DNA of 64,000 nt from Wurfbainia villosa (GCA_025175895.1 CM045989.1:133747272-133811271); one strand, 5' to 3'; counted from the stretch's first letter, positions 22,531 to 34,155 are shown. Made by a program: numbers and translations. Notes: generated from the letters alone by a model not told the origin.

Positions 22531-23205
22531 CTAGTTAGGCGTCACTTCCCTTTTAGCAGAGGCATTTCCCACATTTTGAATTGTCAAGGTAGTGGGCAAC
22601 TCTACATATACAAGATCTCGTGAAGCCCACTCCATCAGGGTGCTAGCCAACTGAGCCAGCTCATCGACTTTTCCGTTCTCTTCTCGAAGATTTTGCAACA
22701 TCTGCACTTCACATAATTGGAACTTTAATTTTGCAAAGGCTTTAGCGTACCTCTGCATCCTCTCCTCCTTAATGGCGAAAGTGCCCTATATCTGAGAGGT
22801 AGCTAATTGAGAGTTTGAATGTATTGAGACCTTTGTCACTCCTAACGCCCCCGCCGCTTGCAACCCCATAATATGACTTCATATTCAACTTCATTATTAG
22901 AGGCTTTATATCCGAGTCGAATGGAGATACGAGTCTCTTCTCCATAAAGGGATATAAGGAGTATCCCGACTCTGCTTCCTTGGACTCTCGAAGATCCATC
23001 GACAAAGGCTTGCCAATTCCTAGCTGATTCACCCTCATCCTTTGAGCCTTTTGTTCGTGAGAGGGTACTTCGATCAAGAAATCTGCTAAGGCTTGGGCCT
23101 TGATAATTGCTCGAGGCTAATATTGAATGTCATAACCACTTAGCTCCATCGTCCACTTAGCCAACCTCCTCGAAAAATTAGGCTTGGTGATTACCCGACT
23201 AATAA
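22531..23205 (-). pseudogene. Tat-type RNase H region (truncated)
   Basis: The minus strand reads LAKWTMELSGYDIQYQP and KAQALADFLIE near 23090-23180, a VDGSS-type RNase H start near 23000, a KASNNEVEYE block near 22890, and FAKLKFQLCEVQMLQNLREENGKVDELAQLAS (in two pieces) at 22758-22600. This is the RNase H domain found in Tat elements. Stops and frame changes are present, and reverse transcriptase is absent because the element is truncated near 23205. Confidence 0.8.
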
Positions 23206-23741
23206 ATTCTATAGTTAGATGATATAAAACTATTACAAATATGTAAATCAAACGAGAAAGACCTAAGAAGACTAGGTTATCAACAATAAAAAAGGATAAA
23301 ATTTATTTAAAAATAAATAATAATATAATAGGAGATAAAATCCAATGATATATGAGGATTCATATAGTCGATATCATCTAGTGAGATAAAATTTAATTAT
23401 TATTGTTATTAAAATAACGATTTCAGTTATTAAAAAGTGTTGAAATAGAAATATTTTTAAAATAAAAAAATATGTCAATTATTATTTTAATATATTTTAA
23501 AATGAAAAAAATATTATTTTAAATATTAAAAAAGGGCGTTTTTTTAATTGCTCAAAATAAGAGGGAAATTTGGGTTGAGAAAAAGGAAGTTGAGGGTTTT
23601 CTGTTAAATTGGACAAGTACATGGCTATTTTAGTCATTACAAGTTGGTCGTATTCGCTTGATGCCTTTACCATCCCCGGTCCTGCTTCTAAGCTCCAGGT
23701 TTGTGCCGTGAAGTCAACAAGAAGCCCTAGCGTTCGCCGCG
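23206..23741 (+). promoter_or_regulatory. Upstream region of the stress-protein gene
   Basis: Very AT-rich from 23220 to about 23560, with runs such as AAAAATAAATAATAATATAATA, then GC content rises toward the coding start. I cannot choose a single TATA box. The Tat remnant ends less than 600 bp upstream of the ATG, so the promoter must be short or include transposon sequence. Confidence 0.4.
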
Positions 23742-24563
23742 ATGATCCCGAACAAGAACTTGACGGAATCCGACTTGCAGGCTGCTCCCCCTCCGGTCAG
23801 GGTGAGGGCCGTCACGGCGGCCTCGCACGCCGCTCTCCAGCCTTCGTCCCCAAGTTTCTTCTTCTCCGCTGCTGCTGCCGCCAACCCCTCAGTCGGATCT
23901 CACCGTAGGATAGCCATAGCCGTCGATCTCAGCGACGAGAGCGCCTACGCCGTTAAGTGGGCCGTGCAGAACTACCTCCGCCCGGGCGATGCAGTCATTG
24001 TCCTCCACGTCCGCCCCACTTCCGTCCTGTACGGCGCCGACTGGGGTGCCATCGACCTCTCCGTCTCCACCGCTGCGGACGCGGAGGATGCTGGCTCCGA
24101 GGAGTCACAGAAGAAGCTGGAGAGTGAGTTCGACGCCTTCACGACCACCAAGGTGGAAGATCTCGCCCAGCCTCTTGTCGAGGCTCATATCCCCTTCAAG
24201 ATTCATATCGTGAAGGACCACGACATGAAGGAGCGGCTTTGCCTTGAGGTGGAGAGGCTTGGACTCAGCGCGGTGATCATGGGCAGCAGGGGGTTCGGAG
24301 CCTCAAGGCGAACCAGCAAAGGAAGGCTTGGCAGCGTCAGCGACTACTGTGTTCACCATTGTGTGTGCCCTGTGGTGGTGGTTCGGTATCCCGATGAGGG
24401 AGGTGCAACTGCAGGTGGCGTTGTGGAGGGCAGCAGTCCTATGAAAGCTAGAAGATCTGCAGATAAAGACGGCGAGTTGCATTCAGTTCCAGAAGAAGAC
24501 GAGTACCATGACGCCTCCAATGAGCACAAAGGTCATTGCCTTCTCTGCCAAATTATTACTTAG
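23742..24563 (+). CDS. Universal stress protein, PHOS32-like
   Basis: A 273-residue protein with an unbroken frame. After an Ala/Pro/Ser-rich N-terminus (1-53), the USP domain runs from RRIAIAVDLSDESAYAV (55-71) to CPVVVVRYP (209-217), including LHVRPTSVLYGADWG and HIVKDHDMKERLCLEVERLG. The ATP-binding pattern G-x2-G-x9-G is present (G181, G184, G194), so it is probably an ATP-binding USP of the Arabidopsis PHOS32/PHOS34 type. Family members respond to pathogen elicitors and are MAP-kinase substrates; S36-P37 in the N-terminus is a candidate site. An acidic tail with EDEYHDAS follows. CACAAAG/GTCATT at about 24531 looks like a splice donor, so the last ten residues (GHCLLCQIIT) might be read-through. 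The ATG at 23742 has a GC-rich context and is the first in frame. Confidence 0.9.
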   Translation: MIPNKNLTESDLQAAPPPVRVRAVTAASHAALQPSSPSFFFSAAAAANPSVGSHRRIAIAVDLSDESAYAVKWAVQNYLRPGDAVIVLHVRPTSVLYGADWGAIDLSVSTAADAEDAGSEESQKKLESEFDAFTTTKVEDLAQPLVEAHIPFKIHIVKDHDMKERLCLEVERLGLSAVIMGSRGFGASRRTSKGRLGSVSDYCVHHCVCPVVVVRYPDEGGATAGGVVEGSSPMKARRSADKDGELHSVPEEDEYHDASNEHKGHCLLCQIIT

Positions 24564-27500
24564 ATATTTTCAATTCCTATAAATGTAATGGACTGGGTAA
24601 ATCGTGTTATTACTTATTAGTGTTATTATTTTTTTTCTGCAAGAGTTATCTATTGAGCTCCAATTTGTAAGGTTCGGTAGAAACTAGGCTAAAAGAAGAT
24701 TTTTGTTCAGTATCAATTCAATGCTTATCAGAATACTAGGTGAGAAGCTGCGTCTGGTTAATAAGATATTGGCATCTTCTGGAACCTATATACCTTTTTA
24801 TAATTTTTTTTTCTAAAGAAAAAGAGTAGAAAATGGTGGAGTTTTGCAGTACTACCTATAGATGAACTATGCCTTCATTGGGTTCTTTGTTATGGCTCGA
24901 TTTCTATATTCACAATCATAATTAACTATAACTTCTCTCTCTATTTAAAGAATCCAGTAAAATCTTTCTTTTCTGCTTGTTGCATCAGTTACTGACAACA
25001 ACACAAGCTCTGAGTGATTGTTAGAATGACTATTTAACTTTGTTATCTAATTCATATGATCTCTAATATGCACGTGTTTCCCTTCATAGAATTACGACAA
25101 GAAGCCATTTGTCCCCACAATGCAAATTGACATTGTTACTGTAAAGATAAGTTTTGAGTTTTTTGGTTTTGTTAAAGCCTCCAAACTGCATGATCTTGAA
25201 TGTGTATTGGTTTAACGTGTATTGGAACCTGATGTTGAATATAACTAGTTTTCACATACATTTGCTAAATTTGTTAAAAATTCTATTAAACATGTAGAAT
25301 GGTGTCTGGAAATGAATCCAGGGAATTATTTTGTTTATTTGTGTGCATAAGAATATGGATAGCCTTTTAAAACTTCATATATAAAAAATGTCACAACTAC
25401 ACAACTATTATCTCAGTTACAAGAGTTTTTTGTATTCATATATGGATGCACAAACTGCATATGTAGCCACATTGGTTGTTTGGTCTGAAGTCAAGTACAT
25501 ATTTATGGTACTTCGGCTCTTCATTTCCCTCCATTTCCATGTCAAATACTTACACTTTGCTACTAATAGTTGGAGTGGACCCCATTGGTCATGTTATAAA
25601 AAGTTATTAGTCGTGTAGAACACTTCGATCCATACCTGTGTTGGGCACTCACTACATATAGGCGACCACTTCATGCTATAAGCGGTGTTCCCTTGCTAGC
25701 TAGGCTTGATTTTAAAATAATCTCAACTCATCTCGTGATTCTCTCTATGTGCAGCCTCCTTTGACATGTGAACTCTATAAAAATTGATGGCCTTTTCAGA
25801 AGCCACCACATCATCTTCCATTGGCACTAGAACCCTTTAGATCTTATTGTTCAAATCTTTGCAAGTATTACCTATTATGCCACATTTCACTTCTTAGTCA
25901 CTAATAGAAAATCACAATGGGCCTGTGCCTTTATTTGACCTCTTATGACCTTTTTGATATAACACCTTCACATATGCACTTGCCATAGCAAATTGAACTC
26001 CAGCAGAAATTGTATATGCCTCAGCATTCTTTATCTGTCTCCTTTTATATTCTTAGTAGATTGAGCCATCTGCTTTTATATTCTTAGTAGATTGAGCCAT
26101 CTGGGGCCAGTTATAGCAGTGTCTCCATGCTCCATGACTTGTCCTATGAGCCCCTGGCCCGCTGCTATGATGATTCAATGTCTTTCTATCTTTTACACAT
26201 GATCTCTTGCAACACTGTCTCTTTAGTTTAACACCCACATCAGGTCATAGCAAATCAGTACCAAACAACAGTAGGTATACCATTTAAGTCGAAGGGCCAT
26301 GCTAGCCAAAGCACGGGTAGGGCAAATCCTAGAAAAAATGGCAGTGGAGAAAATAAATTTTAAAAAGAAAATGGCAGAGATATTCTAAAGAAGATTGCAG
26401 AGAACAATCTTGAAGCAACAAATTCTTGTTGCAAATTTGAGTGAATTATGTTACTGACAACTTCTAATGCGGATATCATCTCCTGTAGACAATAAATTTC
26501 ATCATTATCTTCAATGTAAGTCTTGAAATTAAAATTATTCCACTCTCCATCTCATTCAAATGGAAGTACCACTAGATCTCTAATATTATCACACATGCTT
26601 CCCTTGTATCTTTTTGTTATAAATTCATTGCAAAACTTCATAGATGTTAGTCAACTTTATTCTCTTTTAACATTTCTTTCTTCTCTCTGAGTCAAAAGAA
26701 AGACTTAAAACTCTCCTCCTCTATCACAGTAAAATAATTAAAAATTTACTCTTTGTATCAAAATATCTCCTCCAAGAGAGTTATAATCATAACCTCATTT
26801 TTTGCCCATAATTTAGTGTCTTTTTTTTTTTTTTTTTTCATTTTTGCATCTTCAAAAGTTACATAATATTCTATTTCCATAGTAATTTTCTTCTCTCTTT
26901 AGTATATCCTAGAGCTTTATTTGTTCTTTACATGAATTCATGTTCTCTCTTGGAATACCAAGATTTATTTATTCTCTAATTTATGTTCTTTGCTGTTATA
27001 TATAGATGAATGTATTGTTTGAAGCATATCAAATGTATACTTTAGCATTGAACCATCAAGTGCTCAACCAATCAAACCGATTCTATGTCTTCTCCAAGTT
27101 TGTTTTCTTGATACCAATCATTTTTCTGTAGTGTAACATGTTGAACTTTGTCGTAGTTGGCAAAATCGGCTGATAACAATACCAATTGCTCACGTTGGAT
27201 CAGTATTAGCAATTTTGTATCTTATTTTTTCTGAGAAATTGGCATCTCTTAATGGTTGCAGAAAATATATGAAAACAATTAGAGATTTTAAGAAATTTGC
27301 TATAAGTTGTTATAAAAAAATTTGATAGAATCCATTATATTTAATCAAATTGAAAAAGAAAATGGATTGCCCTAAAATTTAATCATAACTCTGAAAAAAA
27401 TGACCGGTTTATCTTTTTCTTTAACCCAGCTTGATTCTTATATTGCTTAACCTTGTCACAGTTCAAGATTCACCACAAGTTCAAGGATCACTTACTTTAT

Positions 27501-27601
27501 CACTCTTTAGATTCAATGCCTCGCCCAACTTTTTGTGACTCACTATTTATCGAGTGAGTTTATTGTGGATTAAGATAGATTATCATGGAGTGAGAAAGAA
27601 G
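24564..27601. other. Non-coding host sequence downstream of the stress-protein gene
   Basis: AT-rich, no credible coding region. It may hold a 3' UTR or an intron if the splice donor at 24531 is used. T-homopolymer at 26821-26838. No known transposon recognised, although 25620-26300 has a denser, possibly retroelement-derived composition that I could not assign. Confidence 0.5.
26042..26104. repeat. Tandem duplication of a 31-bp unit
   Basis: The unit containing ATTCTTAGTAGATTGAGCC is present twice in direct succession. Confidence 0.9.
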
Positions 27602-27606
27602 ACAAT

Positions 27607-27790
27607 TGTTAGAATATTGTAAATATGGCTAGAGATAATTTGGTATCCCTAAATATGGTTAGGGATAATTATTTCCTGATTTATTTCCTAGAATAGAGTT
27701 TGATTTATTTCTTAGAATAGGCCCTAACTTTGCATATAGATAGGGTTTCCTTCATGTAATAGAAATAGTTTTTTCTCCTATGAAATAACA
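27607..27790 (+). mobile_element. 5' LTR of Copia C (184 bp)
   Basis: Starts TGTTAGAATATTG and ends GAAATAACA. It contains one full and one partial copy of a unit of about 30 bp (GATAATTTGGTATCCCTAAA), while the 3' LTR has two full copies and a partial one. Confidence 0.93.
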
Positions 27791-27802
27791 TGGTATTAGA
27801 GC
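27791..27802 (+). other. Primer binding site of Copia C
   Basis: TGGTATTAGAGC directly after the LTR; one base different from the initiator tRNA-Met primer site. Confidence 0.9.
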
Positions 27803-28015
27803 GAAGTTAGGTTTCACCTTTTTTTTTTTTTTTCTCTTCTTCCTCCACTGCTGTGCATCCGTGATTGCGTCCCTCCGCTGTCGTCGCGCCACCACTGCTT
27901 CTCCTTCACGAAGCTTCTGGGTCCGGAAGTCATCTCACAACAGTCTTCCTCCGGCGACCCATCTAACCATCCAACCCTCATCTTCTCCATCTGATCAGCA
28001 CGTGTTTCATCCGTC

Positions 28016-28937
28016 ATGGCTACCTCCGGCACTTCGAAGTCGGATTTTCTAATTTTTACCAACCACATCACTACACCGCTATCGCCTGAACTGTTGGATG
28101 GTAAGAACTACTTCTCTTGGACCTCTCACATTGAGCTTTGGCTTGTTGGACAGGATTATGAGACACATCTCACCCAAATCGAAGAGGATATTCAAGTCGC
28201 CAATCGTCCTTTGTGGAAAAAGGTTGATGCTCAGTTGTGTTGCATTATCCGAGCCACCAACCATCCATCTCTTAGGGATGTCTTCTGCACTCACATGACC
28301 TGCAAGGCTGTTTGGACACAGACTCAATAATTTTTTACAGACACCTCTCGGTGACTCTATAAAGTTTGTGAAGACCTCATGAACATCCTTAGTGTCTATC
28401 AGATCAAGGATTCTATGTCAACTTATTCGGGATCAATATCTAGCCTTCGGTGTGAGTTCAATGACTTGCTCCCACCTGCGACCACTCCTGTTGCAGAGCT
28501 TGAAAATCGAAAGAAATTTTTTGTCTCTGGCCTTATATGGTCTGTCCACAGATTACTCTAAGATTCGTGATCAAATCCTGGGCAGCCCCATAGAGGCCAC
28601 CATGGACTCTACCTGGGTGACTCTCCTCTGTGTCCCTGTCAAAGTCTTGACATTGCCTCCTCCTATTCTTGTTGACTCTTCAGCTTTGGTCTCTCAAAAC
28701 AACAACATACCTCCACCTCGTAAGGGTAGTAAAGGACGTCCTTGGTGTGATCATTGTCACCGACCAAGACACACGATTGATAAATGTTGGAGTCTACATG
28801 GTCGACCTCCTCGTGCTGTTCAGATCGCTCAGAGTTCTATCACTTCTTCAGCTTTCACGATTGACAGGATCAGGCTCCCGCCTTCTATGATGACTTTACG
28901 AAATGGTATGAGGATCGTGCGGATTCTAATTCCCTAA
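28016..28937 (+). pseudogene. Copia C gag
   Basis: Starts MATSGTSKSDFLIF, with LSPELLDGKNYFSWTSHIELWL (the usual NYxxW block), then a stop near 28328, a frame shift into VYQIKDSMSTYSGSISSLRCEFNDL, and finally the CCHC knuckle CDHCHRPRHTIDKC near 28745-28790. Gag forms the particle and the knuckle binds RNA. At least one stop and two frameshifts make it non-functional as read. Confidence 0.88.
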
Positions 28938-28995
28938 CTGCTAGTTACGTAATTCCTTTGATGACATATCTCACTCTTCGGGTCCTTGGGTATTT

Positions 28996-29111
28996 GACTC
29001 TGGGGCCATCGATCATATCATTGGTAATAGATCTCTTTTTTCTTCACTATCTACTTCCGGTGAAGAAAAAAGAAATCTATTATCAGTGATATGATCGGTG
29101 GTCCCAGAGTC
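28996..29111. repeat. Inverted repeat, 52-bp arms, loop equals SINE target duplication
   Basis: Arm 28996-29047 and arm 29060-29111 are reverse complements at about 47 of 52 positions. The spacer 29048-29059 is the left target duplication of the neighbouring SINE. The second arm is therefore an inverted copy of the target next to the insertion site, not Copia sequence in normal position. Confidence 0.9.
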
Positions 29112-29124
29112 AACGGTTATTGAA

Positions 29125-29290
29125 GGCGAGCCTTGGCGCAACGGTAAGGTTGATGCCTTGTGACCAAGAGGTCAAGGGTTCGAATCCTAGAAACAACCTC
29201 TCGTAAAAAGCAAGATAAGGTTACGTACAATGGATCCTTCTCCGGGATCCCGCATGGTGGGAGCTTCGTGCACCGGACTGCTTTTTTTTT
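29125..29290 (+). mobile_element. Au-like SINE
   Basis: Starts GGCGAGCCTTGGCGCAACGG. Pol III A box TGGCGCAACGG at 29134-29144 and B box GGTTCGAATCC at 29177-29187; the body includes ACAATGGATCC and GGGAGCTTCGTGCACCGG and ends in a T run. This is the layout of the widespread angiosperm Au SINE, recognised from memory. Direct repeats TATCTACTT(C/T)CGG lie at 29048-29060 and 29290-29302; they enclose the SINE together with 64 bp of extra sequence on its 5' side. Confidence 0.88.
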
Positions 29291-29574
29291 ATCTACTTTC
29301 GGTTATTTATCCTTTGTCACCATGACAAATGGTTCTCAAACTCAGTCCCAAGGTGTTGGTATTGTTCATAATGGTCTTTATGTTCCCGGAGCTCCCTTTA
29401 ATTTGTTATCAATAAGTTAGCTTACTCGGTCTCTTGATTGTGTCATCTCGTTCACTAAATCTTCTATTTCCTTATAGGACCAGAGTACGGGGAGGATGAT
29501 TGGCTTCGGGTGTGAGTCTCATGGCCTATATTAGCTTCACCGACCCTCTCTTGTTGGTTCGGCGGCGACATCTC

Positions 29575-30600
29575 CATTTATTATTCATGCTCAGTTGGGA
29601 CATCCTGGTCTTGATAAGTTAAAATAATTACATCCTAGTCTTTCTCACCTAGAGTCTTTGTCTTGTGAGTCATGTCAGATAGGCAAGCATGTTCATAGTT
29701 CGTTTTCTCCTCGCATTGTAAGTCAGGCTACGTCTCTTTTTGCTTTGGTTCATTCCGATGTTTGAGGTCTGAGTCGTATTTCTTCTACATTGGGGTCACG
29801 ATATTTTGTTATCTTTATAGATGATTTTTCATGTTGTACTTGGTTATATCTGATGAAGGATCGTTCGGAATTGTTTTCTATTTTTCAGTCTTTTTTTCAT
29901 GAAGTCAAAACACAATTTGGTATCCCTCTTCGATCTTTACAAAGTGATAATGCATATGAATATCTATCTACTCCGTTTCGGACCTTCTTGGTGTCTCACA
30001 GCATGTTACATCGGACGTCTTGTCCTCATATCTCTCAACAGAATGGAGTTGTAGAATGCAAGAATCGCCATATTCTTGAGACCACCCGGACTCTTCTTCT
30101 CCACTCTCATGTTTCTCTTCGTTTTTGGGGTGACACCGTACTTACTGCATGTTATCTCATCAATCGTATGCCTTCCTCCACTTTACAGGGTCAAATATCT
30201 CATCATGTACTTTATCCAAATCGGTCCCTTAATCTTTTACCACCTAGGGTCTTTGGTTCTATATGTTTTGCTCATGCTTTTGATTCTGCCATTGATAAAC
30301 TCTCTACTCGGTCGCATTAATGTGTTTTCCTTGGGTACCCACGGTCTCAGAAAGGGTACAAGTGTTATTCTCCTACTCTCCGTCGGTATTTCATCTCTGC
30401 TAATATCACGTTCTTTGATTCGGTTCCTTTCTTTGGGCCTTCAGAGTCGTCGTCCGAGTTTCCTCCTACGTCTGCGCCAGTCTTTTATCCTCCGGAGGAT
30501 TCTCTATCACCCCCCTAATTTCTCTCCTCCACAGGTTTTATCACTGCCCTTGTCTCGCCTTGCCGCTTCAACACCGACTCGCTTATCGACCCATCTCTAG
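29575..30600 (+). pseudogene. Copia C integrase
   Basis: HHCC zinc domain (QLGHPGLDKL, CESCQIGKH), catalytic Asp in LVHSDV, second Asp in LRSLQSDNAYEYLS, and Glu in QNGVVECKNRHILETTR. All three catalytic acids are visible. The C-terminal part (VFGSICFAHAFD, VFLGYPRSQKGY) follows. Stops at about 29626 and 29763 (TGA where Trp is expected) and at about 30318 break it. Confidence 0.9.
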
Positions 30601-30799
30601 AGCCAGGTCCTTCGCTTCTTCTTCCGGTCTAATCTTTTGAATCTGATATTCCCATTGCACTTCGGAAAGGTATGCATTCCACTCGTAATCCTTCTCATTA
30701 TGTTTCTTTAAGTTATCATCGTCTTTCTCCTTTCTATTATTCTTTTCTTTCCTCCTTGTCGTCTGTTTCTTTTCCGAAGACTGTAGGTGATGCATTTGT

Positions 30800-32307
30800 C
30801 CATCCAAGATAGAAACAAGCTATGCTAGACGAAAAAAGTGCCTTACGGAATTGTGGGACTTGGGACCTCGTTCCTTTACCACCAAGAAAGTCAGTTGTTA
30901 GTTGTCGATGGGTATATACGGTGAAGGTTAGTCCAGACGGAACAGTTGATCGATGTAAGGCTCGTCTCGTTGCTAAAGGCTATACTCAAATCTTCGGATT
31001 GGATTATGGGGACACTTTTTCTCCTGTTGCCAAGATGTTCTCTATATGCCTATTCCTGTCCATTGCTGCGATTCAACATTGACCTCTTTATCAGTTGGGC
31101 ATCAAAAATTCGTTCTTACATGGTGACTTGCTCGAAGAAGTCTACATGGAGCAACCTCTGTGTTTTGTTGCTCAGGGGGAGTCGTCTGGTCTTGTGTGCC
31201 TGCGAAAATCTTTCTATGGTCTCAAGCAGTCACCCAGAGCATGGTTCAGTAGATTCAGTATTGTAATTCAACAGTTCGGTATGACTCGGAGTGAGGTTGA
31301 CCATTCTGTTTTTTATTGCCACTCATCTACTGGTTGTATCTACCTAGTGGTTTATGTTGATGATATTTTCATCACACATAGTGATCATCTCGGGATCTCA
31401 TAGGTGAAACAACATCTTTTCAAACATTTCTAGACAAAGGATCTCGGCAGACTCAAATATTTCTTGGGGATAGAAGTAGCACAGTCCAGAAATGGGATCA
31501 TTATATCCCAAAGGAAGTATGCAATGAATATTCTAAAAAAACAGGAATGTTAAACTCAAAGACAGTTGACAATCCCATGGATCCTAATGTCAAGCTCCTG
31601 CCAAATCAAAGAGAGCCTCTACCAGATCCTGAACAATATAAGCGATTAGTAGGGAGACTAAGCTACCTTACTGTTACTCGTTCGGATATCTCATTTGCAG
31701 TAAGTGTAGTAAGTTGGTTTCTCAACTCTCCGTGTAAGGAACATTGGGATGTTGTGATTTGCATTGTTCGATATATCAGAGGCGCTCCAGGAAAGAGTCT
31801 TTTGTACGAAGACAAAGGACATACTCGAGTCGTAGGGTATTTTGATGCAGATTGGGAGGATCTCCCATTGATAGGAGATCTACCTCTGGTTTTTGTATAT
31901 TTGTCGGAGATAACTTTGTTTCTTGGAAAAGCAAAAAATAGAATGTTGTGGCGAGATCTAGTGCAGAGGCAGAGTATCGAGCTATGATCATAGCCAGTCA
32001 AGAGCTTATATGACTCAAACAGTTGCTTCAGGAGCTAAGGTTTGGAGATGTTACACAAATGTCACTTATATATGATAACCAGACCGCCATACATATTGAC
32101 TCAAATCCAATTTTTCGTGAGAGGACAAAACATATTGAAGTTGATTGTCACTTTGTCAGAGAGAAAGTCATATCTGGAGAAATATCTACTAGTTTTGTTA
32201 ATTCACATGATCAGCTAGCAGATATATTCACCAAGTCACCGAGGGGTTCCCGAATTGACTACATATGTAATAAGCTAGGTGCATATAATTTATATTCTTC
32301 AGTTTGA
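30800..32307 (+). pseudogene. Copia C reverse transcriptase and RNase H
   Basis: RT starts with TWDLVPLPPRKSVVSCRWVYTVKVSPDG and KARLVAKGYTQ, continues with FYGLKQSPRAWF and an intact YVDD box (VVYVDDIF, near 31357). RNase H follows with GYFDADW, DNQTAIHIDSN and KHIEVDCHFVREK. Stops near 31081 and 31401 and frame changes around 31450-31550 and 31900-32000 interrupt it. The catalytic residues remain. Confidence 0.9.
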
Positions 32308-32314
32308 GAGGGAG
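32300..32314 (+). other. Polypurine tract of Copia C
   Basis: GTTTGAGAGGGAG directly before the 3' LTR start TGCTAGAA. Confidence 0.7.
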
Positions 32315-32528
32315 TGCTAGAATATTGTAAATATGGTTAGGGATAATTTGGTATCCCTAAATGTGGCTAGGGATAATTTGGTATCCCTAATTATGGCTAG
32401 GGATAATTATTTCCTGATTTATTTCCTAGAATAGAGTTTGATTAATTTCTTATAATAGGCTCTAACTTTGCATATAGATAGGGCTTCTTTTGTGTAATAG
32501 AAATAGTTTTTTCTCCTATGAAATAACA
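32315..32528 (+). mobile_element. 3' LTR of Copia C (214 bp)
   Basis: Same ends as the 5' LTR apart from TGCTAG instead of TGTTAG, and 30 bp longer owing to an extra copy of the internal unit. Confidence 0.93.
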
Positions 32529-32533
32529 ACAAT

Positions 32534-34150
32534 AATTTCTCAAACAATGAGGATCCTAAAATGACCCTCCCTTCAACTAAAAATTGGTTTGAATATAGTT
32601 AGGAACTAACTAAATTCAGCAATTTCAAGTAAATAATACATTAAGAAAAGATTTTAATAATCTAGTATTATTAGAAATCTATCCTAAACATGTTATTTTT
32701 GGTTATAGTCTATTTTTATTATCTAGTAATTAAATATTAATAAATAAGATTATTTCTGTATTCTATTATTTATAACTAGATATGTAATACTATAAATGGA
32801 GATTCTTCTTCAGATTTTCGAACAATTTTATTGTAACATAAATAATTTTATTAAAAATTTTCTCATTTTTTTTATTTTTTCCCCATTATTTGTGATTTCA
32901 CCAATCCTACTAATCCAGTCCGAATTGAATCTTGGATTCTTTGATTATCCAATTCCAACTCCAATTCCGAATGGGATTCCAATTTTGACAACTATAACTT
33001 TTGCAAATATATAACTTCAACTTGAGGGTTGTAGAGTATATAGTTGTTTAACTTTTAGGTATTTTGTTGGAGATATTTAGATGAAATCTTTTGGTTTTCA
33101 TTCAATACAGTTTCTCTATTGTTTCAACTGAACAGATGGATCCTGCTATTGCGTTCTGTTTACTGACTTGTCAATGTTGCTTTTAGCTTATTAGTACGTC
33201 TATAAAAGTTGAGTCTTTCAAATAAATTGAGATCTTAGGGTTCAGTTCATCCACATATTGAAACTTCCTTTTCTTTTTGTGATGTTTGTCACCTGAGCGA
33301 TACTTGAGCTCTGAAAGATTGTTTGTCATTGTTGTGGTATAATGAGCTTATCCTCCATGTTTCAAAGTGCTACTTGACAATCTCATTTAGATGCTGACCT
33401 TCTAGTAAGCAGAAACAGTTTTCCACACCGAAAAATGCTCAATGAATCTTTTGATATATCTTTAGTGAGAATATGTCCTGGTTTACTATAACTGATATAT
33501 GATGATCCTGGTATTGAACAGATTTTTTTTTTATTTCTTAATTCCATTTTTTTATGATGTTATTTTGACATCAACCATATGTCAAAATCTGAATTTATGA
33601 TAAGTTGGCCTTGTAACATGAAGAGTCACGTGATACAAATAGACACTACATGCCTGGCCGTGCACATATATAGTTTGTTGATTTGTGTTCTTTCTAATGT
33701 TTATCTTCAGAGTTCTGTGTCTTCCAATTGATACATTAATCCTAGCATCCGTGGACTATTTCATCCACAGATATTATGAAAGAACTTCAGATTGTCTGGG
33801 TGCTTCTATGTTTTTATTAAATGTTTTTTGCCATCCTGAGCCTCGTAGATTTTTGTTCTTCTGATTAGTTTCACCTTAGGTTACGTAGCTTTCATTACTA
33901 CTACATATTTTATTGAGATTTATCTTCATTCTAATTGGGATTGCAATTATCTGTTTTGGTATTAGTACTGCAACTAGTCCCAATACATATTTAATACAAA
34001 ATCTGATAAGCTCTAGGATTTCAGTAATCTCTTGATCTAATAAGAACTATAAAGAGGCATGTTTACTGTAGCAACACAATGTAGTGAGTACTTGGGATTG
34101 AGTATTTCTGCGCAACCTTTTCTTGTTCAGGTAACATTATCCATAAGTTC
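32534..34150. other. Non-coding host sequence between Copia C and element A1
   Basis: T-rich, no coding region supported. The segment 32590-33005 is related to 43855-44185 (shared ATTAATAAAT-ATTATTT-TATTCTATTAT order and a shared TTGATAACTATA-like end), so it is a diverged dispersed repeat of unknown class. The rest continues at 40782 beyond A1. Confidence 0.5.
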
Positions 34151-34155
34151 ATCTT

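Larger units (their letters stand above)
28976..29420 (+). pseudogene. Copia C protease region, split by a SINE insertion
   Basis: Protease active-site block WVFDSGAIDHI (28985-29020) followed by GNRSLFSSLSTS. After the insertion at 29061-29290 the frame resumes as GYLSFVTMTNGSQTQSQGVG and NGLYVPGAPFNLLSIS, the usual end of Copia protease. The Ser in DSGA is normal for this family. Confidence 0.85.
27607..32528 (+). mobile_element. Copia retrotransposon C (4.9 kb), duplication ACAAT
   Basis: Complete short-LTR Copia element on the + strand. LTRs 27607-27790 and 32315-32528; ACAAT at 27602-27606 and 32529-32533. Domain order is gag, protease, integrase, reverse transcriptase, RNase H. Frameshifts and stops interrupt all genes, and a SINE with an inverted duplication sits in the protease. 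Young enough that both LTRs align readily. Confidence 0.94.

Noticed and set aside
29134..29187. Possible tRNA gene from A and B boxes
   Set aside because: No cloverleaf or acceptor stem; the body and T-run match an Au-like SINE with target duplications.
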